A DNA stretch of 56,102 bases, taken from assembly GCA_002339675.1 (NCBI GenBank), contig DDKB01000011.1, positions 1-56,102 of the forward strand, in the 5' to 3' direction. Positions 25,655 through 33,668 of the stretch are shown one piece after another (positions within the stretch are counted from its first letter, which is position 1; every line of letters starts with the position of its first letter). The DNA is from Stutzerimonas stutzeri. GTDB taxonomy: Bacteria; Pseudomonadota; Gammaproteobacteria; Pseudomonadales; Pseudomonadaceae. The notes beneath the pieces were generated by a model that was given only the letters and a program-made list of their open reading frames with translations, was not told where the DNA came from and searched no databases. A program made the translations under genes and the position numbers.

Positions 25655-26686
25655 TTAGCGGGCAGCCCAGGCGTTGAAGCGCTGCTCCAGTTGCTCGCCG
25701 TAATCAGCCCAGAAGGTCACATTCATGGCCACCTGGTTGGCGATGTTTTCCGGCGTAGTGGGCATGTTCTTCAGTGCTTTCTTGTCCAGCAAATCGATCG
25801 CCTTCTTGTTCGCCGGACCGTAGGCGATGTTTTCCGAATAGGCCTTCTGCTGCTCCGGCTGGACAGTGAAACCGACGAACTCCAGCGCCTCCTTCTGATT
25901 CTTCGCACCCTTCGGGATAGCCCAGGAATCGAAGTCATAGATGCCGCCGTCCCAGACGATCTGCAGGTTGCTTTCATCCTGTACCGCGGCGATGCGACCG
26001 TTGTAGGCGCTGCTCATGACCACGTCGCCGGAGGCCAGGAACTGCGGCGGCTGGGCGCCGGCTTCCCACCACTGGATGCTGGGCTTGATCTGGTCGAGCT
26101 TCTTGAAAGCGCGGTCCTGTCCTTCCTTGGTGGCCAGCACCTTGTAGACGTCCTTCGGCGCGACGCCGTCCGCCATCAGGGCGAACTCCAGGGTGTACTT
26201 GGCGCCCTTGCGCAGCCCGCGCTTGCCGGGGAATTTCTCGGTGTCCCAGAAATCCGCCCAACCGCTCGGCGCGCTGGCGAGCTTGTCGGCGTTGTAGGCC
26301 AGCACCGTGGACCAGACGAAGAAGCCGACGCCGCAGGGTTGTACCGCGCCCTCGACGAAATCGTCCGGATTGCCGACCACCGAGGGATCGATCTCCTCGA
26401 ACAGTCCTTCGTCGCAGCCGCGCGACAGCTCCGGCGACTCGACCTCCACCAGGTGCCAGGACACGCTGTTGGTATCGACCATGGCCTTTACCTTGGCCAT
26501 CTCGCCGTTGTACTCGCCAGCGATGATCTTGTTGCCGGTCTTGGCCTCGAAGGGCTCGTTGAAGGCCTTGATCTGCGCCTGCTTGTTGGCGCCGCCGAAG
26601 GTGACGGCCGTGAGGTTTTCCGCCGAGGCCTGGCCGGCACAGATCAGGCCGATGCTCAGGGCGGTCAGTTTCAGGGTGTTCAGCAT
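25655..26686 (-). CDS. agtB: Periplasmic binding protein for GABA/5-aminovalerate (AgtB)
   Basis: Periplasmic receptor of the importer, in the PotD/PotF-like fold. The 343-residue protein has a clear signal peptide (MLNTLKLTALSIGLICAGQASA, cut after residue 22). The body has LTAVTFGGANKQAQIKAF and the late VGFTVQPEQQKAYSENIAYGPANKKAIDLL typical of polyamine-type receptors. I prefer the ATG at 26686, which has a GGAGCG ribosome site, over the ATG at 26701. Ligand assignment (GABA, 5-aminovalerate) comes from orthology to agtABCD and the adjacent gabDT. Confidence 0.82.
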   Translation of the reverse strand: MLNTLKLTALSIGLICAGQASAENLTAVTFGGANKQAQIKAFNEPFEAKTGNKIIAGEYNGEMAKVKAMVDTNSVSWHLVEVESPELSRGCDEGLFEEIDPSVVGNPDDFVEGAVQPCGVGFFVWSTVLAYNADKLASAPSGWADFWDTEKFPGKRGLRKGAKYTLEFALMADGVAPKDVYKVLATKEGQDRAFKKLDQIKPSIQWWEAGAQPPQFLASGDVVMSSAYNGRIAAVQDESNLQIVWDGGIYDFDSWAIPKGAKNQKEALEFVGFTVQPEQQKAYSENIAYGPANKKAIDLLDKKALKNMPTTPENIANQVAMNVTFWADYGEQLEQRFNAWAAR

Positions 26687-26739
26687 TGTTGTTCGCTCCA
26701 TGATGCGGTTGAAAACAGCGTTTTGTTGCGTGTCCCTGC

Positions 26740-27849
26740 TTATGCCGCCTGCAGCGGATCCAGCGCACGGACGTGTTCCACCTGCCAGCCGATCGGCACG
26801 ACGTCACCGACCGCCAGGGCGGGATCGAATTCGGCGATCGGCTGCTTCACGAAGAAGTCGCTGATGCCGCACACCTCGAGCCGGATGCGGATGTGATCGC
26901 CCAGGTAGACGAACTCAGCCACACGTCCGGTAAAGCGGTTCGGGCAGCTGGCGCTGGCGCCGTTCAGACGCACCCGCTCCGGCCGGATCGACAGGTTGAC
27001 CGGGGCGCCCGGGGCGCCGACCTTGACCGCCAGGGCCTCGACCCGCTCGCCGCGGCCGAGCTCGACGGTGCAGTTGTCGCCGTCACGGCTGACCAGCCGT
27101 GCCGGCAGGCGGTTGTTCTCGCCGAGGAAGTTAGCCACGAAGGTGTTGGCGGGCTTCTCGTAGAGCGCCCGCGGTTCGTCGATCTGCTGGATCTCGCCCT
27201 GATGGAACACGGCGACCCGGTCGGACATGGTCAGCGCCTCGCCCTGATCGTGCGTGACGTAAACCACGGTCACGCCCAGGCTTTGGTGCAGGTGCTTGAT
27301 TTCCATCTGCATCTGCTCGCGCAGCTGTTTGTCCAGCGCGCCCAGCGGCTCGTCCATCAGCACCAGTTGCGGCTCGAAGACCAACGCCCGGGCCAGCGCC
27401 ACACGCTGCTGCTGTCCGCCTGAGAGCTGCGCCGGGTAGCGGTTGCGAAAGCCTTCCAGCTGCACCATCGACAGTGCCCGCCTGACCCGCTCCTTGACGT
27501 CGAGCTTGGGCATGCCGCGCACGCTGAGGGGGAAGGCGAGGTTTTCCGACACCGTCATGTGCGGGAACAGGGCGTAGTTCTGGAACACCATGCCCATGTC
27601 ACGCTTGTGCGGCGGCAGCTTGTTGATCGAGCGGCCGCCGAGCAGGATCTCCCCCGCGGTCGGCGTCTCGAAGCCGGCCAGCATCATCAGGCTGGTGGTC
27701 TTGCCGGAGCCCGACGGGCCGAGCAAGGTGAGGAATTCGCCCTTGCGGATATCCAGGTTGAGGTCTTTGACGATCAGCGCTTCGCCGTCGTAACTCTTCT
27801 GGATGCCACGAAAGCTGACCAGTACATCGTTCGCGTTGGAGTCGAGCAT
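26740..27849 (-). CDS. agtA: ABC transporter ATPase (AgtA; PotA-like)
   Basis: Cytoplasmic ATPase that powers the GABA/5-aminovalerate importer. The 369-residue protein has Walker A GPSGSGKT (44-51), Q-loop VFQNYALFPHMTV, signature LSGGQQQRVALARAL, Walker B LVLMDEPLGALD and H-loop YVTHDQGEAL, then a C-terminal TOBE-type domain (from about 280). I chose ATG at 27849 (MLDSNANDV) after an AGGTG site, and an upstream ATG at 27867 is possible. It is the first gene of the agtABCD-gabDT unit, and a candidate operator lies about 105 bases upstream. Confidence 0.84.
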   Translation of the reverse strand: MLDSNANDVLVSFRGIQKSYDGEALIVKDLNLDIRKGEFLTLLGPSGSGKTTSLMMLAGFETPTAGEILLGGRSINKLPPHKRDMGMVFQNYALFPHMTVSENLAFPLSVRGMPKLDVKERVRRALSMVQLEGFRNRYPAQLSGGQQQRVALARALVFEPQLVLMDEPLGALDKQLREQMQMEIKHLHQSLGVTVVYVTHDQGEALTMSDRVAVFHQGEIQQIDEPRALYEKPANTFVANFLGENNRLPARLVSRDGDNCTVELGRGERVEALAVKVGAPGAPVNLSIRPERVRLNGASASCPNRFTGRVAEFVYLGDHIRIRLEVCGISDFFVKQPIAEFDPALAVGDVVPIGWQVEHVRALDPLQAA

Positions 27850-27954
27850 GCCGCACCTGTGTGCCATTGTTCCGTGAGCACAGGTTAGGAGCGGGGCAGG
27901 CCAGCGAACATCGGCACAGCGGAGTGATTGGACTCAGCGAAGCGGAGAGGTGCC

Positions 27955-27972
27955 TGTAGGGATTGCCCTACA
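27955..27972. promoter_or_regulatory. Candidate AgtR operator (perfect inverted repeat)
   Basis: TGTAGGG-ATTG-CCCTACA, two perfect 7-bp arms with a 4-bp spacer, in the 187-base gap between the agtA start and the agtR stop. Palindromes of this size are typical sites for NarL/LuxR-type response regulators such as AgtR. It lies upstream of agtA where an activator would bind. The link to AgtR is inferred from position. Confidence 0.55.
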
Positions 27973-28036
27973 AACCCGAGCGGCGCGCTGGGGGATTTGC
28001 CACGCGCAAGCCGGTCGGCTTGTGCGCAGCGTCTAC

Positions 28037-28666
28037 TCAGACCAACCGGTGCTCCATGGCATAGCGCACCAGATCGGCCACCGAGTGTGCGGCCAGCTTC
28101 TGCATCAGGCGCGCCTTGTGCGTGCTGATGGTCTTGCTGCTCAGGGCCAGTTTGGCGGCAATGTCGTTGACCGAGTCGCCGTGCACCAGGCGCTCGAACA
28201 CCGAGTATTCGCGTTCGGACAACAGCGCATGGGGTGGCCGCGAATCGGTCAGGCCGACCTCGAAGACCATGCGGTCAGCCAGTTCCGGGTCGATGTAGCG
28301 CCCGCCCCCGGCCACTTTGCGCACCGCGGTGAGCAGCAGCGCCGGGTCGCTGTCCTTGGTGGCATAGCCGGCCGCGCCGACCTTCAGCGCCCGCGCGGCC
28401 ATCTGCGCCTCGTCGTGCATCGACAGCACCAGGATCGCTGGTGGCTCGCTCAGCGCACGAATCCGCGGAATGGCTTCCAGGCCGTTGACGCCGGGCATCG
28501 AGATGTCCAGCAGCACCACGTCGCAGGCGGTCTGGCGCAGCAGGTCGAGCAGTTGCTGACCGTTGCCGGCCTCGCCGATCACCTGCATGTCCTTGGCCAG
28601 CCCGATGAGCTGCTTGATGCCCTCGCGGACGATGGTGTGGTCTTCTGCGACGATTACCCGAATCAT
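28037..28666 (-). CDS. agtR: NarL/LuxR-type response regulator AgtR
   Basis: DNA-binding partner of the adjacent sensor kinase, expected to activate agtABCD when GABA or 5-aminovalerate is present. The 209-residue protein has a receiver domain (1-120) with D8/D9-type acidic pocket (AEDH), phospho-acceptor D54 in VLLDISMPG and K104. The C-terminal LuxR helix-turn-helix is at about 149-200 (SEREYSVFERLVHGDSVNDIAAKLALSSKTI). ATG at 28666 lies four bases after the agtS stop, so the pair is one transcript. Confidence 0.88.
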   Translation of the reverse strand: MIRVIVAEDHTIVREGIKQLIGLAKDMQVIGEAGNGQQLLDLLRQTACDVVLLDISMPGVNGLEAIPRIRALSEPPAILVLSMHDEAQMAARALKVGAAGYATKDSDPALLLTAVRKVAGGGRYIDPELADRMVFEVGLTDSRPPHALLSEREYSVFERLVHGDSVNDIAAKLALSSKTISTHKARLMQKLAAHSVADLVRYAMEHRLV

Positions 28667-28670
28667 GCCA

Positions 28671-31088
28671 TCAACTCTCCAGTGTGGCCTCTGCCAGCGC
28701 GTCGGCCGGAGTATCCAGCGGCACCGACACCCGAATGGAGGTGCCCTCCCCGGGCTGGCTGTCGAGCACCAGCGTACCGCCAAGCATCTGCGCGCGCTCG
28801 CGCATGCCGACCAGGCCAAAGGACAGGCCCTGGCGGCCCTGCTGGACGCTGAACCCGCGCCCATCATCGCTGATGCTCAGGCTGAGCACACCCTCTTGCT
28901 GCTCCAGGCGCAGGCTCACCGTTTGCGCCTGGGCATGGCGCATGACGTTGGTCAGGGCCTCCTGGAGAATGCGAAACAGGCCGATGGCCTTGGCGTTGCT
29001 CAGCTGCGGCGGGCACTCCGGGACCTCCACCAGACAGGCAATGCCGGTACGCTCTTCGAAGCGCCGCGCCTGCCAGTCGATGGCCGAGGCGATACCGGCG
29101 TCGAGGATCGGCGGCCGCAGAGCAGTCGCCACGTCGCGCACCTGCTGGAACAATTGCGCGATCAGCCGCTTCATGCCCTGCAGCCGGGCCGCGAGGCCTG
29201 GGTCGAGCTCGGCGAAGCTGATCTCGCACATGGAGATTTCCAGCTTCAACACCGTGAGCATCTGGCCCAGCTCGTCATGGACCTCCCGGGCGATGTGCGC
29301 CTTTTCTTCCTCGCGGACGGTCTCCACGTGCGCCGCCAGCTCGCGCAACTGGACGCGGGAGGCATCCAGTTCGAGCTCGATGCGCTTGTTGTCTGTAATG
29401 TCCCAGACGATGCCGTCCCAGACCTGCCGCCCCTCGAGCTGCCCGCGTACCGAGGCGCGGATGTCGGCCCAGCGAACCTCGCCGGAACGGGTCAGGATGC
29501 GGCCCTGCCAGTGCCAGTCGCTCATGCTGTCGAGCGCCTGTTGCTGGCTGCTCCAGTACCCCGGTTCGTCGTCCGGGTGGACCAGGCTGCGAATGCCGCG
29601 GCCGGGCTGCAGCAGCAGCTCTGCCGAATAGCCCACCAGCCGCTGGCTGGCCTCGCTGATGTAACCGATGCTCACCGGGGCGCCGGGGCCCTGCCGCTCG
29701 AGGCGAAACACCAGCCCGGGCACGTTGCCGGCCATGGCCTTCAGGCGCACCTCGCTTTCCTGCAGCGCCGCGCTGGCACGGCGGCGTTCAGTGATGTCGG
29801 CAAGAAACACCACCAGGTACTCCTTGCTGCCGAAGCGCAGGAAGCTCAGGGTCACGGCGGCGGGAAACCGGCTGCCGTCGGCGCGCTGCCATTCGCATTC
29901 GTGCACCCGGTGGTCTTCCACGCCGCTGCGCGCGTCGCGCCAGAGGTGCAGCCAGTCGTCCATGCCGAGCCCCGGCTCGAGCGCCTGCAAGGGCTGCTCG
30001 AGCAGACCGCCAGCGGGGTAGCCGAGCAACTGGCCGGCGGCCTGGTTGGCGTAGCGCACGTGGCTGTCCCAGTTCAGCCAGAGGATGCCCACGGTGCTGT
30101 GGTCCAGGCAGAACTGCGTCAGCCGCTGCGCCTCCTCAGCTGCCTCGCGCAGTTCGATGTCGCGCCGCGCCGACTTCAGACGGGTTTCCAGCAGTGCCTG
30201 CTGGCGCCGTTGCCAGATGAGCATGGCGATCGTCGCCAACAACAGCAGACCGAGCAGCAGGCTGAGGCTGCGCCAGTGACTGATTCGCCGCGACTGGTCG
30301 ATGCTGCGCGATTTCAGCCACTGGTCTTGCAAGCGACTCAACTCCCCAGCGGGGAAACTGCGCAACGCCTGATCGATCACCGCGCTCATGATCGGGCTGT
30401 CGCGGCGCGAGCCGATCCGCAGCAGCAGCGGATTGCCAAGGTCACCGACCACATCCAGCGAGGCGTATTCGGCACGCTGTGACAAGCGGCCATAAAAAAG
30501 CTCGTCGACCACTGCAAAGCGCACCCGCGCCTCGAGCAGCTGGCGCAACGCCTCGAACTGGCTGGCGACTTCCAGCACCGGTTGGCTCGGGTAGTTGCTG
30601 CGCATGTAGTCGGCCACCGGGCCGGGGCCTTCGAGAGCGATCACGTCGTCGCTGTCGAGACGCTCGAGGTCGATGGCGCGCGGGCCATCAAGGTCTCCGA
30701 TGATCAGCCGCGGCACTCGCAAGAAGGGGTCACTGTAGCGCCAGACGCGCAGCCCTTCGCGCGTCTGACGCAGCCCTGGGGCGAGGTCGATTTCATCGGC
30801 GCGCATGGCTTTTTCCAACGCGGCTTCATCCACAAATCGATGCCACTGCAGCTCCACTCCGAGCCCCGCCGCGACGCGCTCCATGAACTGCACGTTGAAG
30901 CCGGACAGGCGTCGCTGACGCGGGTCGTACTCGGCATAGGGCGACGTCATCACCACGCCGATGCGCCACTGACGATGCTGCCCGAGCCAGGCCAGCTGGG
31001 CGTCGCTCAGCGGAACGCTCCACGCCTGTGCCGGAAGATGGACCAGCGCCAGCAACAGCAGGCAGCAACGCAGCAGAGATGGCACCAT
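28671..31088 (-). CDS. agtS: Sensor histidine kinase AgtS with periplasmic solute-binding domain
   Basis: Membrane sensor of 805 residues. Order of parts: signal peptide (1-24), SBP3-type periplasmic ligand domain (about 28-262), membrane helix (274-292), two PAS domains (about 320-440 and 445-570), dimerisation domain of the HisKA_3 class with phospho-acceptor H604 in AREVHDELGQ, and ATPase domain with N-box ALTNVMRHAQA and G-box DDGRGF. The fused solute-binding domain suggests direct sensing of an amino-acid-like ligand, which fits the known GABA/5-aminovalerate response of AgtS. ATG at 31088 starts at the signal peptide. Confidence 0.86.
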   Translation of the reverse strand: MVPSLLRCCLLLLALVHLPAQAWSVPLSDAQLAWLGQHRQWRIGVVMTSPYAEYDPRQRRLSGFNVQFMERVAAGLGVELQWHRFVDEAALEKAMRADEIDLAPGLRQTREGLRVWRYSDPFLRVPRLIIGDLDGPRAIDLERLDSDDVIALEGPGPVADYMRSNYPSQPVLEVASQFEALRQLLEARVRFAVVDELFYGRLSQRAEYASLDVVGDLGNPLLLRIGSRRDSPIMSAVIDQALRSFPAGELSRLQDQWLKSRSIDQSRRISHWRSLSLLLGLLLLATIAMLIWQRRQQALLETRLKSARRDIELREAAEEAQRLTQFCLDHSTVGILWLNWDSHVRYANQAAGQLLGYPAGGLLEQPLQALEPGLGMDDWLHLWRDARSGVEDHRVHECEWQRADGSRFPAAVTLSFLRFGSKEYLVVFLADITERRRASAALQESEVRLKAMAGNVPGLVFRLERQGPGAPVSIGYISEASQRLVGYSAELLLQPGRGIRSLVHPDDEPGYWSSQQQALDSMSDWHWQGRILTRSGEVRWADIRASVRGQLEGRQVWDGIVWDITDNKRIELELDASRVQLRELAAHVETVREEEKAHIAREVHDELGQMLTVLKLEISMCEISFAELDPGLAARLQGMKRLIAQLFQQVRDVATALRPPILDAGIASAIDWQARRFEERTGIACLVEVPECPPQLSNAKAIGLFRILQEALTNVMRHAQAQTVSLRLEQQEGVLSLSISDDGRGFSVQQGRQGLSFGLVGMRERAQMLGGTLVLDSQPGEGTSIRVSVPLDTPADALAEATLES

Positions 31089-31190
31089 GAACCTCACGAT
31101 ATCGGCGGACGGGCCGAAAACGCTTTGTAGTCGATCTGCCGCGCCGGCGCCAGCAGCAGCGCTGCCGCATTCGCGTCGAGAGGAAAACCG

Positions 31191-32228
31191 ATGTTCAACC
31201 CCTGCACGCCCTTTCAGCTGGCCGCCGCACTGGCCGCCGCACTTGTCATGCTGCCGGCTCGTGGCGCCGACGAACCTGCGCCGACGCCACCGGCCACCGC
31301 ACCCGCCACGCCGGCCGAACGGGCACCGCTGCCCTCGCGCAGCGACAGCCAGGCCGCCGGCTTGCAGCGCCAGCTGCCCGCCAATCAGTTCGTCGCGCTG
31401 AGTGCTGGCGGCGAAGACGTCGTCGCGCTCTGGCAACCGGCCAATGTTGGCGAGCCCAAGGGGCTGATCATCCTGCTGCCCGGGCAGGGCGAGAGCGCCG
31501 ACTGGCCCAGCGGCATCGGCCCCTTGCGCCGCGGCCTACCCGATCATGGCTGGCAGACGCTGAGCCTGAGCCTGCCGGACTCCGGTACGCTGCTCCCGAG
31601 CGCACCACTCCCTACGGACACCGCGACGCAAACGGCACCTGAAAAAGCAGCGGACGCGGGCGAAGCGCCGTCGCAAGACGCGGTTGGTGCCGACGCCGAA
31701 CAGGCTCCTCCGGTCGAAGCCGGTGTCCTGCCTGAAGCCACCGCCGCCACCGGCAGCACACCCGGCGCCGAGGAAACCGACACGGCGACCGCTGAACCGC
31801 CCACCACGCCGAGCGAAGCCGAACGGATCGACAAACGCATCGACGCGGCATTGGCGTTTGCGCGCAGCAAGCAACCGCCCGGCATCGTGATGATTGGCCA
31901 GGGCACCGGCGGCTACTGGGCGGCGCGCTACTTGCAGCAACAGGCGCCGGCCGGCGTCAAGGGTGTGCTGGTGATCCAGCCTGAGCGACCGCAGGGCCAG
32001 GACGAGCCGTTGGCCCAGTTGCTGCCCTCGGTAAAAGGCGCAGTGGGTGATTTTTTCTACGATGCCGGCCCAGGCGAACAGGTGGCGGCCCGCGAGCGAC
32101 TCAACGCCAGTCGCCGCACCCGGCATCCGGCTTACCACCAACTGGAACTGCCCGATGCGGTCGACCGCGACACCCGCCAGGCGCAGCTGCTGCGGCGGGC
32201 TCGCGGCTGGCTGGATCGCCTGCCCTAG
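31191..32228 (+). CDS. Secreted DUF3530 protein with alpha/beta-hydrolase-like fold
   Basis: Unknown function. The 345-residue protein has a signal peptide (about 1-26) and an alanine/proline/threonine-rich low-complexity insert (about 131-212). Two stretches resemble an alpha/beta-hydrolase: LIILLPGQGESADWPSGI and IVMIGQGTGGYWAARYL. At the expected nucleophile elbow the usual G-x-S-x-G reads GQGTG (236-240), so the serine is missing and ordinary esterase activity is doubtful. It is divergent from agtS and convergent with djlA, three bases apart. The same neighbour order occurs in P. aeruginosa. Confidence 0.72.
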   Translation: MFNPCTPFQLAAALAAALVMLPARGADEPAPTPPATAPATPAERAPLPSRSDSQAAGLQRQLPANQFVALSAGGEDVVALWQPANVGEPKGLIILLPGQGESADWPSGIGPLRRGLPDHGWQTLSLSLPDSGTLLPSAPLPTDTATQTAPEKAADAGEAPSQDAVGADAEQAPPVEAGVLPEATAATGSTPGAEETDTATAEPPTTPSEAERIDKRIDAALAFARSKQPPGIVMIGQGTGGYWAARYLQQQAPAGVKGVLVIQPERPQGQDEPLAQLLPSVKGAVGDFFYDAGPGEQVAARERLNASRRTRHPAYHQLELPDAVDRDTRQAQLLRRARGWLDRLP

Positions 32229-32231
32229 CGA

Positions 32232-33002
32232 TCAGCGAAAACCGCGACGCTCGCGGATCAGGCTGTAGGCATTGTGCAGCTCGCGGGTCCGCTCGGTGGC
32301 CTCACGCACCTGCAGCGGCGTCGCACCAGCGCCCGCCTGCTTGTCGGGGTGGTGTTTGCTCAGTAGCCGCCGGTAAGCGCGCTTGATCGCCTGCGGATCG
32401 CTGTCGCTACCAACGCCGAGCAGACGTAACGCCTGTTCGTACGCCCCGCCGAGGTTGCTGGGGGCCCCCTGGCGCCGCGGGCCGGACTGGTCGAGTGCTG
32501 CAACGGCCGCTGCGTCCCAGCCCATCCACTTGCCCCAGAGCATGATCAGCTCATGCCCCCGCGCATCGACCTGCCCCGGCGCCCGCGCCATGCGCCAGCA
32601 CGCCTGGAGCACCGCTTTCGCCTCGTCCGGGTGGCCGCGCAGGGCCTGCAGCGGCTCACGCAGCCCATCGCCGCTGGATTTGCCACGATAAAAGGCATCG
32701 ATGGCCGCGCGCTGCTCCGCCGGGCCCAGCTGCAACCGGCGCATCTCGCCGCGAGCCGCCTGGATATGCGCCTCGCTGATCCGGCCACCGCTCTTGGCCA
32801 GCCGTCCGAGCAGAAAGAACAGCAAGCCGTGCCCCTGCAGCGAGGCCCTGCCGCCCGCCAGGCGCTGACGCAACTTGTCCCAGGAATCGAGGCCGAGGCG
32901 ACGGTCCAGCACCTGCCCGATCAGCGCGCCCAGCAATGCGCCCGGAATGCTTGCCAGCAGCCAGCCGGCCACCGCGCCTGAGTAGGTCAGGGGCCAGAAC
33001 AT
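32232..33002 (-). CDS. djlA: DnaJ-like co-chaperone DjlA
   Basis: Membrane-anchored J-protein that directs DnaK and is linked to envelope stress signalling. The 256-residue protein has an N-terminal membrane segment (GAVAGWLLASIPGALLGALIGQV), a TerB-like central domain (about 55-175) and a C-terminal J domain with the HPD tripeptide in RRLLSKHHPDK. Its ATG directly abuts the murU stop codon, so it is the last gene of amgK-murU-djlA. Confidence 0.9.
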   Translation of the reverse strand: MFWPLTYSGAVAGWLLASIPGALLGALIGQVLDRRLGLDSWDKLRQRLAGGRASLQGHGLLFFLLGRLAKSGGRISEAHIQAARGEMRRLQLGPAEQRAAIDAFYRGKSSGDGLREPLQALRGHPDEAKAVLQACWRMARAPGQVDARGHELIMLWGKWMGWDAAAVAALDQSGPRRQGAPSNLGGAYEQALRLLGVGSDSDPQAIKRAYRRLLSKHHPDKQAGAGATPLQVREATERTRELHNAYSLIRERRGFR

Positions 33003-33668
33003 TCAGCGCTGCGCCTCGATCAAGCGTTCGACTTCGGCCAGGCGCTCGTGGGTGCCGACGTCGATCCAGCAGCCGCCGTGGAACTCACCGCTCACCTGCC
33101 TATTCGCCATGGCCTGGCGCAGCAGCGGCGCCAGCTTGAACGCGCCGGGGCGGCATCCGTCGAACAGCGCGGGGTCCAGCACGGCGATCCCGCTGTAGGT
33201 CAGCGCCGCGCCCGGCTCGTCGCTGACCCGACCGTCAGCCAGGCAGAAATCACCCTCGGGGTGGTGCGCCGGGTTGTCGACCAGTACCAGGTGCGCCAGG
33301 CCCTGCAGCGGCTGGCGCAGGCGGCGGAAGTCGAAGTCGCACCAGATGTCGCCATTGACCACGGCGAACGGCACGGTGCCCAGCAGCGGCAGGGCACGGT
33401 GGATGCCGCCACCGGTTTCCAGGGGTTCTCCCTCGGGCGAATAGCGAATGCCAACGCCAAACTGGCGACCATCGCCCAGGTGCGCCTCGATCTGGTCGCC
33501 CAGCCAAGCGTGGTTGATCACCAGCTCGTCGAACCCGGCAGCGGCCAGCGCGCGGATGTGGTATTCGATCAGCGGCACGCCGCCGGCCGGCACCAGCGGC
33601 TTGGGGGTGTGCAGTGTCAAAGGGCGCAGCCGCTCGCCCTTGCCGGCGGCCAGGATCATGGCCTTCAT
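33003..33668 (-). CDS. murU: N-acetylmuramate-alpha-1-phosphate uridylyltransferase MurU
   Basis: Joins UTP and MurNAc-1-phosphate to give UDP-MurNAc in the recycling route that bypasses MurA/MurB and so lowers fosfomycin sensitivity in Pseudomonas. The 221-residue nucleotidyltransferase has MKAMILAAGKGERLRPLT (nucleotide loop), TPKPLVPAGG and VVNGDIWCDFDF (metal-binding Asp). Its ATG overlaps the amgK stop (ATGA), and djlA follows without a gap. Confidence 0.92.
   Translation of the reverse strand: MKAMILAAGKGERLRPLTLHTPKPLVPAGGVPLIEYHIRALAAAGFDELVINHAWLGDQIEAHLGDGRQFGVGIRYSPEGEPLETGGGIHRALPLLGTVPFAVVNGDIWCDFDFRRLRQPLQGLAHLVLVDNPAHHPEGDFCLADGRVSDEPGAALTYSGIAVLDPALFDGCRPGAFKLAPLLRQAMANRQVSGEFHGGCWIDVGTHERLAEVERLIEAQR

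Noticed and set aside
23430..27849. Calling the transporter a spermidine/putrescine importer (PotABCD)
   Set aside because: Sequence class is PotABCD-like, but the neighbours (agtSR, rpe, trpE) match the agtABCD locus for GABA/5-aminovalerate and gabDT follows directly, so the Agt assignment fits better.
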